Assembly (NCBI RefSeq): GCF_014042345.1
Contig: NZ_JACEZT010000013.1
Span: 94,763-158,762 of the forward strand
Source of the DNA: Rugamonas brunnea
Lineage (GTDB): Bacteria > Pseudomonadota > Gammaproteobacteria > Burkholderiales > Burkholderiaceae_D
DNA: 64,000 bases
Direction of reading: 5' to 3'
Positions 55,490-64,000 of the stretch are shown here, piece by piece. A program made the position numbers and the translations under genes. The notes under the pieces are model-generated. The model did not search any database, was not told the origin of the DNA, and saw nothing but the letters and a program-made list of their open reading frames with translations. Each line of letters starts with the position of its first letter. Position 1 is the first letter of the stretch.

Positions 55490-57724
55490 TTACGCTGGCG
55501 CCGGCCCGCGCAGCAGCCGCAGGCCGTTGAGCACGACCATCAGGCTCACACCCATGTCCGCGAACACGGCCATCCATAAAGTCGAATAGCCGGCCACGGC
55601 CAGCACCAGGAACACGGCCTTGATGGCCAGCGCCAGCACGATGTTCTGTACCAGGATCGCGTGGGTGCGCGCGCTCAGGCGCATGAAGTACGCCACCTTG
55701 CGCAAGTCGTCGTCCATCAGCGCCACGTTGGCCGTTTCCATCGCCGTATCGGTGCCGGCCGCGCCCATGGCAAAGCCGATGGCGGCCTTGGCCAGCGCCG
55801 GCGCGTCGTTCACGCCATCGCCCACCATGCCGACCGCGCCATGTTCGTCTGCCAGCGCCGCGACGATGCGCAGTTTATCGTCGGGCAGCAGGCCGGCGCG
55901 CACGTCGTCGATGCCGAGCCGGGCGCCGACGGCGCGCGCCGTGTCCACGTTATCGCCCGACAGCATCACCACCCGCACGCCCAGTGCGTGCAGTTGCGCC
56001 ACCGCGTCGGCGCTGGTGGCGCGCACCGCGTCGGCCACGGCCACCACCAGCAACGCCGCCGTCGCGGAGCACAGCACCACCACGCTTTTGCCGTCGCGCT
56101 CCAGCGCGGCCAGCGCGGCGGCCAACGCCTCATCCTGCACACCCAGCTCGCGCATCAGCCGCGCATTACCCAGGTAAAGCGTCTCGCCTTCCACCTCGCC
56201 GCGCGTGCCGCGTCCTTGCAGCGCCTCGAAGCGCGCCACCGGCGCCAGCGCCACGCCCTGCTGTTCGCCATGCCAGTACCGGGCCAGCGCGCGCGACACG
56301 GGATGGGTGGACAAGGCGGCCAGGCTGGCCGCGCGGCGCAGCAAATCCACGCGCTCGCCGCCGTCCGGCACCAGCACGTCCGTCACTTGCGGCGTGCCCA
56401 CGGTGAGCGTGCCGGTCTTGTCGAGCGCCACCGCCTTCAGCTTGCGCCCCAGTTCCAGGTACACCCCGCCCTTGACGAGGATGCCCTGGCGCGCCGCCGC
56501 CGCCAGCCCGCTGACCACCGTCACCGGGGTGGAGATGACCAGCGCGCAGGGGCAGGCGATCACCAGTAGCACCAGCGCCTTGTAGAACCAGGCATGGCCG
56601 TCCGCGCCCATCGCCAGCGGCGGCACCACGGCCACCAGCACGGCCAGCGCCACCACCACGGGAATGTAGACGGCGGCGAAGCGGTCCACGAAGCGCTGGG
56701 TCGGCGCCCGTTCGCCCTGCGCCTGCTGGACGCTGCTGAGGATGCGCGACAAGGTGGACTGGCTTTGCGGCGCCGTCACCGTGTAATCGAAGCTGCCCTG
56801 TTCATTGATGGTGCCGGCGAACACCGGGTCACCCGGCAGTTTGGCCACCGGCATGCTCTCGCCCGTGATGGGCGCCTGGTTGACGGCGCTCTCGCCCGCC
56901 GCCACCGTCCCATCGAGCGCGATGCGTTCGCCCGGCATCACGCGCACCAGCGCGCCCGGCTGCACCTGGGCCGCCGCCACCCGCTGCCACGCGCCCGACG
57001 GCGCCTGCACGGTGGCCGTGTCGGGCGTGAGCGCCATCATGCCGCGGATGGCATGGCGCGCGCGGTCCAACGAGCGCGCCTCGATCCGTTCGGCCAGCGC
57101 AAACAAGAAGATCACCATGGCCGCTTCCGGCCACTGGCCAACGGCCAGCGCGCCGAGGATGGCCAGCGACATCAGGAAATTCATGTTCAGCGACAGGTTG
57201 CGCAGCGCGATCCACCCCTTCTTCAGCGTGCCAAGGCCACCGCATGCGATGGCCGTGACGGCCAGCGCCAGCACCGGCCAGCCATGCTCCCGGCCCGTGC
57301 TCCACGCCACGCCCTCGGCCGCCAGCGCGGCCAGGCCGGACACGGCCAGCGGCAACCAGCGCGGCAATCCGAACGGCAGCGTACCGGCCGCGCGCCCCTG
57401 TCCCTGCGGCTGCGCTTGCGGCGAGGCGCCCGCATCCTGGGTACTGGAGACGACGGCCGGCGCCATGTCCAGCGCCGTCAGCGCCGCCACCAGCGGGGCG
57501 ATGGAGGGCAAGTGATGGCCCACCGTCAGTTCGCGCCGCATCAGGTCGAACTGGAGCGAATCCACGCCGGCCATGGGCCGCAGGCGGTCGCGGATCAGCT
57601 TTTCCTCGGTGGGGCAGTCCATGTTCTGGATCAGGAAAACGGCTTGTTCAGGACCGGCGCCGGCCGCCGGCGCCGGTGGTGTGGCGGGCGCGCCGCAGCC
57701 ACTGTTGCAGTCGCAGGTGCTCAT
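55490..57724 (-). CDS. Heavy-metal P1B-type ATPase (Zn/Cd/Pb type)
   Basis: 744 residues. N-terminal CDCNSGC tail and an HMA domain with NMDCPTEEKLIRDRL, in which the second metal-binding Cys is Glu, as in CadA/PbrA-type pumps. Then membrane spans, the GESMPVAK actuator, CPC in LVIACPCALVIST, the phosphorylation site ALDKTGTLTVG and the hinge MVGDGVNDAPAL. It expels Zn, Cd or Pb. It starts 15 bases after the binding protein gene and is probably its partner in an operon. Confidence 0.92.
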   Translation of the reverse strand: MSTCDCNSGCGAPATPPAPAAGAGPEQAVFLIQNMDCPTEEKLIRDRLRPMAGVDSLQFDLMRRELTVGHHLPSIAPLVAALTALDMAPAVVSSTQDAGASPQAQPQGQGRAAGTLPFGLPRWLPLAVSGLAALAAEGVAWSTGREHGWPVLALAVTAIACGGLGTLKKGWIALRNLSLNMNFLMSLAILGALAVGQWPEAAMVIFLFALAERIEARSLDRARHAIRGMMALTPDTATVQAPSGAWQRVAAAQVQPGALVRVMPGERIALDGTVAAGESAVNQAPITGESMPVAKLPGDPVFAGTINEQGSFDYTVTAPQSQSTLSRILSSVQQAQGERAPTQRFVDRFAAVYIPVVVALAVLVAVVPPLAMGADGHAWFYKALVLLVIACPCALVISTPVTVVSGLAAAARQGILVKGGVYLELGRKLKAVALDKTGTLTVGTPQVTDVLVPDGGERVDLLRRAASLAALSTHPVSRALARYWHGEQQGVALAPVARFEALQGRGTRGEVEGETLYLGNARLMRELGVQDEALAAALAALERDGKSVVVLCSATAALLVVAVADAVRATSADAVAQLHALGVRVVMLSGDNVDTARAVGARLGIDDVRAGLLPDDKLRIVAALADEHGAVGMVGDGVNDAPALAKAAIGFAMGAAGTDTAMETANVALMDDDLRKVAYFMRLSARTHAILVQNIVLALAIKAVFLVLAVAGYSTLWMAVFADMGVSLMVVLNGLRLLRGPAPA

Positions 57725-57739
57725 GACGGCCTCACCATG

Positions 57740-58765
57740 TCAGTCGGTGTAGCTGGCGTCGGCCGCGATGCTGGCCGGCAGCCTGAGATGGAAGCGCTGC
57801 AGTTGCTTGCGGCTGTAGAGGAATTTGCCGCGGTCGGCCGTGACCGGATAGATGCGCTCGGGCGGCGTGCCGGCCAGGATCTTGAGCGCGATCTCGGCCG
57901 CCGCCTTGCCCTGGTCGCGGCCATACAGCACCAGGCCGCCGATGGTCTTCTCCGGGCCAACGGCCCAGTCCCAGAAGCCGAAGATGGGCACGGGCGCGTG
58001 GGCGGCCGTCCAGCGCGCCACCTGGTCCGTTGTGTTCACGCTCTTGCCCCCGCCATCGTGCAGCGCCTGGTACAGGCCGAGGAAAATCACGTCGTAGTTG
58101 TCCTTCGCCTTCAGCACTTCGGCCTGCCACTGTTCCCACTGGCCGACCAGTTTCAGCTCCACCAGCGTGCCGCCGATCAGTTGCTGCGACTTGCCTTCGA
58201 ACGTCTCCTGGCGCACCACCTGGGATGTGATGTCGGTATCGAACAGCACCAGCGCCCGCTTCACATGCGGCACCAGCTCGGAGACCAGCGCGATATTGCG
58301 CTTCAGGATGGGCCGTTCCAGCACGCCCGTGATGTTCCTGATGACCTTGGCGTCGAAGTATTCGCGCGGATTGTTATTGATGCCGAGGTAGACCACGGGC
58401 GTGGCGGTCGTGCCCAGGCGCTGCGCCAGCAGCTTGAGGGCCGCGTCGTCGCCCAGGATCACCAGCACCGGGTGCAGCGACTGGTATAGCGCCCACGCCT
58501 TGTCGGCCATGGCCGCGTGCTGCTCGCGCGGCAGGCGCTTGGTGTCCATCTGAAAATATTCGAGGTGGTACTTCTTGCCCAGCGCTTCCTGCAACGCTTC
58601 CTTGTAATTGGCGTCCCACTGCATTTCAGCGTTGTAGCTCTCCACCACGAGGATGGTGTCGGCGGCGCGGGCCGGCAAGGTCATGGCCACCAGCAGCAGC
58701 ATGGCCCACAGGCAGCGCCGCACGACGCACGGGGTGCGCAGGGCCGGCACCGGCCCGGTCATCAT
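57740..58765 (-). CDS. ABC-type substrate-binding protein (COG2984-like)
   Basis: 341 residues. A signal peptide (about 18-35, LWAMLLLVAMTLPARAADT) then the two-domain binding fold TILVVESYNAEMQWDANYKEALQEAL, TPVVYLGINNNPREYFD, NYDVIFLGLYQALHDGGG, PVPIFGFWDWAVGPEKT and GGLVLYGRDQGKAAAEIALKILAG. Often these stand without transporter genes and feed sensors. Here the next gene is a metal ATPase, an unusual pairing; the ligand is unknown. Confidence 0.8.
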   Translation of the reverse strand: MMTGPVPALRTPCVVRRCLWAMLLLVAMTLPARAADTILVVESYNAEMQWDANYKEALQEALGKKYHLEYFQMDTKRLPREQHAAMADKAWALYQSLHPVLVILGDDAALKLLAQRLGTTATPVVYLGINNNPREYFDAKVIRNITGVLERPILKRNIALVSELVPHVKRALVLFDTDITSQVVRQETFEGKSQQLIGGTLVELKLVGQWEQWQAEVLKAKDNYDVIFLGLYQALHDGGGKSVNTTDQVARWTAAHAPVPIFGFWDWAVGPEKTIGGLVLYGRDQGKAAAEIALKILAGTPPERIYPVTADRGKFLYSRKQLQRFHLRLPASIAADASYTD

Positions 58766-58850
58766 GGGGGAAATGGCATCGGGCGCGGGGCCGACGCGGT
58801 GGCGAGTGCGTGCATGAAAACCGGAACAACTCGTTTGTTGTCACATCGAT

Positions 58851-58924
58851 TGGAGCGGGTGAAGGGAATCGAACCCTCGTATGAAGCTTGGGAAGCTGCC
58901 GTTCTACCATTGAACTACACCCGC
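58851..58924 (-). tRNA. tRNA-Gly (anticodon CCC)
   Basis: Minus strand: acceptor GCGGGTG/CACCCGC, D-arm GTTC-AATGGTA-GAAC, anticodon loop TTCCCAA with CCC, T-arm GAGGG-TTCGATT-CCCTT with TTCGATT in the loop, discriminator T and encoded CCA at 58853-58851. It closely follows E. coli tRNA-Gly(CCC). The anticodon stem GCAGC/GCTTC has a C-U mismatch at its second pair. Confidence 0.93.
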
Positions 58925-59002
58925 GTTGCCTCGCATTTTACGCGGCTTTGCATACGGTTGACAACTTTTCACACCGCGCCAGGTCATGCCCGCGCCCTGC
59001 CG

Positions 59003-59503
59003 TCAAGCCGGCAGCGTCACCTGCGCCTTGCGCTGCTGGATGGCCGTCCCCAGCGCCACCAGATCGAGTTCGCTGTCCTGCACCCGGGGGAAGATCTCGC
59101 CCTCCTCCTCGCCCACGTGATGGGCGATCAGCTCGGACAGCACTTTCACCGTGGCGTCGTACAGTTGATCGCCCTCCTCCATGGCCAGGATCTGCGCGAT
59201 CAGTTCCTTGGCCGAGCCGTGTTCCACCAGCGCCTCGTCAACCTGGTCGGCGCATTCAGCGATGGCGTCGCGCACGGCCGGGTAGAACAATTCCTCCTCG
59301 GCCGTGGCATGCTGGGTCAGCGCCAGGCAGATGCGCGTGGCCAGCTTCTTCTTGGTGGCGTGGGCCCGTTCGCCCAGTTGTTCGTATTGTTCGAACAGGT
59401 CCTTCACGTTGGCATGGTCAGCCTTCAGGACGGCGATCGCGTCGTCCGGTTCCTGGGTGCGGCCGCGCCTGGACGCGGCGGTTTCGCTGTGTGTCGATGT
59501 CAT
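59003..59503 (-). CDS. Hemerythrin HHE-domain protein
   Basis: 166 residues from ATG at 59503 with GGAG upstream. The iron-ligand pattern is that of HHE proteins: LKADHANVKDLFEQYEQ, LTQHATAEEELFYPAV, LVEHGSAKELIAQI and IAHHVGEEEGEIFPRV. It likely binds a di-iron site and may sense or scavenge oxygen, NO or oxidants. Monocistronic by spacing. Confidence 0.9.
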   Translation of the reverse strand: MTSTHSETAASRRGRTQEPDDAIAVLKADHANVKDLFEQYEQLGERAHATKKKLATRICLALTQHATAEEELFYPAVRDAIAECADQVDEALVEHGSAKELIAQILAMEEGDQLYDATVKVLSELIAHHVGEEEGEIFPRVQDSELDLVALGTAIQQRKAQVTLPA

Positions 59504-59738
59504 GATGCACTCCTCAACAAAGGTGGTTGCGTTCGCCGGCGCGCGCGCCTGGCGATCCCGGCGGCCTTCGCACACATCTGCGCGCGCGCCGTCGAGAACC
59601 ATGATAGACAGGGCTGGCACGACGCTTGTGGGATAGCGGCGTGGCCGGTTGTAGGACGACGGCGTGCCACCTTGCGCCAAGCCAGCCCGGGCGCAGCACG
59701 CCGCCACGCGGTTCAGCCGGCCACGTCACGCTCCGGAT

Positions 59739-62700
59739 TCAGGCCGCCACTTCGCGCTCCAGCCACTGGCCGCGCCAGTCCGGCAGCGCGCCGGCCGGCA
59801 TGGGCTTGGCGATGCCATAGCCCTGGCCCAGGGCGCAGCCCATGTCCAGCAGGGCCTGGTAATGGGCCGGGGTCTCGATGCCCTCGGCCACGATCTGGCG
59901 TTCGAACGCGGCGGCCAGCGCCACCACGCCCTGCACGATGGCCAGGTCGCCCTTGTCGTCGAGCATGTCGCGCACGAAGGACTGGTCGATCTTGAGCTCA
60001 TCAAACGGCAGGCTGCTCAGGTAGGACAGCGAGGAATAGCCGGTGCCGAAATCGTCGAGGGCGAACGTCACCCCCAGCCGGCCGCAGGCGGCCAGGATGT
60101 CGCGCACGATGGCGATGTCGTTCAGCGCCACCGTCTCCAGCACTTCGATCTGCAAGGCGCCGAACGGCAACATCGGATACGGCGCCATCAGCTTGCGCAG
60201 GCGGTCCACGAAATCGGGCGACTCCAGGTGGTAGCCCGAGATGTTGATGCTCACGCTCAGCTTCAGGCCCTGCTCGTGCCAGGTCCGCAACTGGGCCAGC
60301 GCGGTGGCGGCCACCCATTCGCCAATCTGGATGTCGAGCTCCGTGTTGGCCACCTGGGCCAGGAAGGCGCCCGGCGCCAGCAGGCCGCGCTGCGGATGGT
60401 GCCAGCGGATCAGCGCCTCGGCCCCCACCACGGCCCGTGTGCGCAGGTTGACCTTGGGCTGGTAGTACAGCTCGAACTGCCCCTGTTCCAGCCCGTGCCG
60501 TATGCTGGCCAGGAATTCAAGCTGGTCGCGGGCCTGGCGGTCCAGCGCCGTGTCATACAGGTGGTAGCGGTTCTTGCCGCTCTGCTTGGCCAGGTACATG
60601 GCCTGGTCGGCGTGGCGCAGCAGCGTGTCCGGGTCTTCCTGGTCGAGCGGATAGACGGCCACGCCGGCGCTGGCGCTCAGGGTCACGGTCTTGTCGCCGA
60701 TCGTGAATGGCTGGGCAATCGCCTCCAGCAGCCGGCGCAGCGTCAGCTCCCATTCGCCGGCCTGGTGCAGCCCGAGCAGCAGCACCACGAACTCGTCGCC
60801 GCCGAGCCGCGCCACGGTGTCGTCGGCCCGGACCGACGCGCCGATGCGGCGCGCCGCCTCGATCAGCACCTGGTCGCCGACGTCGTGGCCCAGGCTGTCG
60901 TTGATGTGCTTGAAGCCATCCAGGTCCAGGTAGCACACGGCCATGATGTTGCCCTCGCGCGCCGTGCGGGCGATGGCCTGCTTCATGCGGTCGGCCAGCA
61001 GCACCCGGTTGGGCACGCCCGTCAGGCCGTCGTAGTGGGCCGCCCGGTTCAACTCATCCTCGTGGGCCTTGATCTGGCTGATGTCGGAGAACACGGCCAC
61101 GTAGCGCTGCACCTGGCCGCGCTCGTCGCGCACGGCCGAGATCGACACCAGTTCCGGATACACCTCGCCCGACTTGCGCCGGTCCCACAGTTCGCCGCGC
61201 CAGTAGCCGTCGCGCTGCAACTGCGCCCACAACTGCTGGTAGAAGCCACCGTCGTGGCGCCCCGAGGACAGCATGCGCGGATTGCGGCCCACCACCTCGT
61301 CGCGGGCATAGCCGGTGATGCGGGTGAAAGCCGCGTTCACGTCGACGATGTCGTTCTCGTCGTCCGTGATCAGGATGCCTTCCTGGCTGTTCTCGAACAC
61401 GCTGGCCGTGATGCGCAGCTGCGCTTCGACGCGCTTGCGTTCCGTGATGTCGCGCGCGGAATTGAACAGCACGGGCTGGCCGGCCAGTTCCAATGGACAG
61501 TTGCTGATCTCCACGTCGACCAGGCTGCCATCCTTGCGCCGGTGGCGCGTCTCGAACTGGTTGTGCACGCCGCCGTCGAGCTGGCGCGCCAGCAGCGCGT
61601 CCAGCTCGGCCTGGCCGAAACGGGCGTCCCAGCGGGCCACGTTCATGCCGATCAGCTCCTCGCGCGTGTAACCGAGCATGGCGCAGAAGGCGACGCTGGC
61701 CTCGATCACGTCGCCGTGCGCATCGAGGATGTGGATGCCGTCGCTGGCGTTGCGCAGCAGCGCCAGGTTCTTCTCGCTCTCGGCGCGCAGCGCCTGCTCA
61801 GTCTGCTTCTGGGCCGTGATGTCCACGTGCGAGCCCAGCAGGTGGGCGTTGCCGTCGCCATCCTTGTGGCGCTCGCCGCGCGCCAGGATCCAGCGGTAGC
61901 CGCCGTCCGCATGGCGCATGCGGAACGCATTCTCGTACTGCAGGCGGCCCGAGGCCAGGTAGTCGCGCACGGTCTGCCAGGCCGCCTCGCGGTCCTGGGG
62001 ATGCAGCAGCGCGTCCCAGGTGGCCAGGCTGTTGCTGAGCGCGTCGGGACCATACCCGAGCTGCGCCTTCCACTCCGGTGACAGGTAGATCTCGTCGCTG
62101 GCCAGGTCCCAGTCCCACAGGCCGGTGTTGGAGGCCTGCAGCGAGAAGGTCAGCCGCTCCTGCAACTGGGCCAGCGCGTTGTACGGCATGTCGATCGCCT
62201 CCACCACCACGGCCCGGTAGATGAACAGGTAGGAGATGGTCTTGTACAGGTGGCCCAGCACGTTGTAACTGCCCGTCATGGTGGTGTACAGCGTGAAGAA
62301 GAATTCCCCCATGGCCATGGTCATCACGGCGCCGAACAGCAGCACGGCCTTGAACGGCTGCGGACGCCTGATGCGCGCCAGCAACAAAACGGCCGTGGCC
62401 AGATTAATGGCGATAACCAGGTATTCCGTGTTCTTCTTCAGCGCCGTCAGGCCATGGCCGGGGATGAAAGTGTCGGGCAGCCAGTCCTGGTGCCACAGCA
62501 CCACCCAGGCCAGCGCCAGCACGCCCGCCACGGTCGCGCCCAGCAGCCAATAGCGGGTGGCGTCGGCCGCGAACGGGCGCCAGCGGCGCACGGCCGCGGC
62601 CAGCAGGCCGCCGGCAGCCAGCACACGCGCGGCCAGCCAGAAATTGAGGTGCTTCTGGGCGTCGTTGGCCGAGACCAGGTCCGGCATGCCCACGTAAGAC

Positions 62701-63014
62701 ACCATGTGCAGGAAATCGAACGCGCCCACGGCCAGGAAGCAACAGGCCAGTCCCACCACGTTGCCCGAGCGGGCCGCGCCGCGCGCGTTCCAGCCGACGA
62801 TGAATACCATGATGCTGACGATGATGGAAGCGGTCTCCATCAGCATGTGCAGCGGCAGGTAGTTGGGGAACGGTTGCGTTCCCGGCCGGGCGGGCGCCAG
62901 CCAGGCCAGCCACTGCACCAGCGCCAGCACCAGCAGCAGCCGGGCCATGCGGGTCATGGCCTTGCCGTACATGGGGTGCGGACGCAGCGCGTTGAAAAGG
63001 TCGAGTGATCGCAT
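59739..63014 (-). CDS. MASE3-PAS-GGDEF-EAL cyclic-di-GMP protein
   Basis: 1091 residues. An N-terminal MASE3-like membrane sensor of seven or eight spans (about 20-270), then three or more PAS domains (about 280-650), GGDEF (RLGGDEFVV near 745, with an RADD I-site five residues before) and EAL domains (EALIRWHHP about 866, DDFGTGYSSLSYL, KIDQSFV, AEGIETPA). Both catalytic sites look intact, so it could make and break cyclic-di-GMP under redox or ligand control. It may influence motility, consistent with the flagellin gene next to it. Confidence 0.93.
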   Translation of the reverse strand: MRSLDLFNALRPHPMYGKAMTRMARLLLVLALVQWLAWLAPARPGTQPFPNYLPLHMLMETASIIVSIMVFIVGWNARGAARSGNVVGLACCFLAVGAFDFLHMVSYVGMPDLVSANDAQKHLNFWLAARVLAAGGLLAAAVRRWRPFAADATRYWLLGATVAGVLALAWVVLWHQDWLPDTFIPGHGLTALKKNTEYLVIAINLATAVLLLARIRRPQPFKAVLLFGAVMTMAMGEFFFTLYTTMTGSYNVLGHLYKTISYLFIYRAVVVEAIDMPYNALAQLQERLTFSLQASNTGLWDWDLASDEIYLSPEWKAQLGYGPDALSNSLATWDALLHPQDREAAWQTVRDYLASGRLQYENAFRMRHADGGYRWILARGERHKDGDGNAHLLGSHVDITAQKQTEQALRAESEKNLALLRNASDGIHILDAHGDVIEASVAFCAMLGYTREELIGMNVARWDARFGQAELDALLARQLDGGVHNQFETRHRRKDGSLVDVEISNCPLELAGQPVLFNSARDITERKRVEAQLRITASVFENSQEGILITDDENDIVDVNAAFTRITGYARDEVVGRNPRMLSSGRHDGGFYQQLWAQLQRDGYWRGELWDRRKSGEVYPELVSISAVRDERGQVQRYVAVFSDISQIKAHEDELNRAAHYDGLTGVPNRVLLADRMKQAIARTAREGNIMAVCYLDLDGFKHINDSLGHDVGDQVLIEAARRIGASVRADDTVARLGGDEFVVLLLGLHQAGEWELTLRRLLEAIAQPFTIGDKTVTLSASAGVAVYPLDQEDPDTLLRHADQAMYLAKQSGKNRYHLYDTALDRQARDQLEFLASIRHGLEQGQFELYYQPKVNLRTRAVVGAEALIRWHHPQRGLLAPGAFLAQVANTELDIQIGEWVAATALAQLRTWHEQGLKLSVSINISGYHLESPDFVDRLRKLMAPYPMLPFGALQIEVLETVALNDIAIVRDILAACGRLGVTFALDDFGTGYSSLSYLSSLPFDELKIDQSFVRDMLDDKGDLAIVQGVVALAAAFERQIVAEGIETPAHYQALLDMGCALGQGYGIAKPMPAGALPDWRGQWLEREVAA

Positions 63015-63190
63015 GGTACGAGGATGGAATTCGATGCCGCCGCGCGCGCGGCGGCGCCCACGGCAGCGGCGGCCGGCCGTGCCGGACCCATGCTCAATAT
63101 ACCAAAGACCGCAACCCGAGCATGGGTTTTATTCACCAAAAGTTGCGTTCACGCCCATCGTGGCGCCGCCGCGCTTCCAGTAGTTGAACA

Positions 63191-63231
63191 ACGGGCGATG
63201 TTTGCTGGCACAGGCAGCGCCCGGCGCCCGT
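63191..63231 (-). terminator. Hairpin after the flagellin gene
   Basis: Minus strand ACGGGCG (63231-63225) pairs with CGCCCGT (63197-63191), then TGTTC. It starts at the stop codon. The U-run is weak. Confidence 0.4.
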
Positions 63232-64000
63232 CAGCGCAGCAGCAACAAGGCCTGCTGGGGCGTGGCGTTGGCCTGGGCCACCATGGAGGCGGCGGCCTGC
63301 TGCAGGATGCGGCTGCGGGTCAGTTGCGCCGTTTCGCTGGCGTAGTCGGTGTCGAGGATGCGGGAGCGGGCGGCCGCCAGGTTGGAGCTGGTGCCCAGGT
63401 CGCCGTCGTAGGCCATCTGCAGCCGGTTCTGGAGTGCGCCCAGTTGCGCGCGCACGGCGTTGCCGCTGTCGATCTTGCCATCGATAAAATCGAGCGCGGC
63501 GCTGGCGCCGGCGTAGCTGCTCAGGTCGAGCGGCGGGTCGCCGCCGGCGCCCGACGACTCCAGCATGGTGACCGTGTTGCCGGTGGGGGTGGAATCGTGG
63601 CCGCCCGCCGTCAAGCCCACGGCGCCCGGATTGGCGCCGCCCACCAGCAGCTTGTGCGCGCCGCCGCCGGGCGTGTCGAGCACGGTCAGGGTGCCGCGCT
63701 GGGTGGTGGCCGCCAGCCCCAGCACCCCGGCATACGGGCCGCCGGACACGCCGATGCTGATGTCGCGCCCATCCGCCGCCGTCAGCGTCAGGGTGGAACC
63801 GCTGGCACTGGCTGACACGCCGGTGGCGCCCGCTGCGCCCGAGATGGCGGCCGCCGCGCTGGCGGCCAGCGCGGCGCCGGTGAGCCCGGTGATGGGGCCC
63901 AGCGCCACGCCATTGATGGTCAGGCCGCCGGCCGGGATCGCGCCGCTGGCGGCCACGTCGCCGCTGACGGTGGTAACGGCGCTGGCCGTCACGCCGGGCA
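63231..64000 (-). CDS. Flagellin, C-terminal part (partial)
   Basis: 256 residues; the gene enters from beyond base 64000. The C-terminal D0/D1 helices are plain (SSNLAAARSRILDTDYASETAQLTRSRIL, QQAAASMVAQANATPQQALLLLR). The middle is a Gly/Ala/Ser-rich variable region. The GTG at 63992 is an internal valine, not a start. It forms the flagellar filament. The end of the DNA limits comparison with known flagellins. Confidence 0.93.
   Translation of the reverse strand, partial: PGVTASAVTTVSGDVAASGAIPAGGLTINGVALGPITGLTGAALAASAAAAISGAAGATGVSASASGSTLTLTAADGRDISIGVSGGPYAGVLGLAATTQRGTLTVLDTPGGGAHKLLVGGANPGAVGLTAGGHDSTPTGNTVTMLESSGAGGDPPLDLSSYAGASAALDFIDGKIDSGNAVRAQLGALQNRLQMAYDGDLGTSSNLAAARSRILDTDYASETAQLTRSRILQQAAASMVAQANATPQQALLLLR

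Noticed and set aside
59610..59625. Sigma-54-like TGGCACGACGCTTGT on the plus strand
   Set aside because: The -12 block reads TTGT instead of TTGC, and it points at the end of a convergent gene with no plus-strand gene after it.
63990..63992. GTG as the flagellin start
   Set aside because: The frame stays open to the edge of the window and the N-terminal flagellin domain is missing, so this valine is internal.

Overview
The window is GC-rich chromosomal DNA from a Gram-negative betaproteobacterium. It is most likely a member of the Oxalobacteraceae (Massilia, Duganella, Pseudoduganella or Janthinobacterium type). This is inferred from the grpE-dnaK-dnaJ block, the pcm-rhodanese-tolC order, nadK-recN, the nas/nir set and a flagellin with composition like its neighbours. 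I could not run a database search, so the genus is a judgement. No phage, insertion sequence, CRISPR array or rRNA was seen.

Layout. 1-4.6 kb: polyamine uptake and catabolism (puuA, potGHI, end of gabD). 4.6-6.5 kb: a small accessory island with a secreted protein, an AT-richer membrane protein, a possible small RNA and a CopG/ParE-type toxin-antitoxin pair. 6.5-17.9 kb: nitrate assimilation, all on the minus strand: nasT, nasS, cobA, narK, nirB, nirD, an FAD reductase and nasA. 18-27 kb: carbonic anhydrase, dnaJ, dnaK, grpE, a 32-residue membrane peptide, hemH, recN and nadK. 27-34 kb: membrane, dehydrogenase, OsmC and glyoxalase genes, then tolC, a rhodanese, pcm and a TetR regulator. 34.2-34.9 kb: yefM-yoeB. 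34.9-45 kb: an aromatic-type catabolic cluster with a divergent TetR regulator. 45-52.4 kb: peptidase, hydrolase, uppP, recQ, GFA protein, trmB. 52.5-55.5 kb: an ECF sigma/anti-sigma pair divergent from an exported phosphoesterase and a CuA-site cupredoxin. 55.5-64 kb: metal P-type ATPase, a binding protein, tRNA-Gly, hemerythrin, a large GGDEF-EAL protein and the end of a flagellin gene.

The best-supported regulatory story is in the nitrate region. Two leaders, one before narK and one between nasT and nasS, have the same plan. Each has a GCAC-N7-GTGC palindrome (NtrC-like), a -24/-12 sigma-54 promoter, stem-loops with six-base loops carrying A at position 1 and G at position 4 (the signature bound by ANTAR proteins), and an intrinsic terminator whose 5' arm overlaps the last of these loops. 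NasT, an ANTAR protein encoded here, should bind both leaders and let transcription pass; NasS should hold NasT back when nitrate is absent. The second leader would make NasT control its own inhibitor. The narK leader appears to carry three such loops rather than two.

Other regulatory sites read directly: a sigma-32 promoter before grpE, a consensus LexA box before nadK-recN, a 31-bp palindrome overlapping the promoter of the catabolic cluster, a YefM-type double TGTAC operator, and facing GGGAATA boxes between the ECF sigma gene and the exported phosphoesterase/cupredoxin pair.
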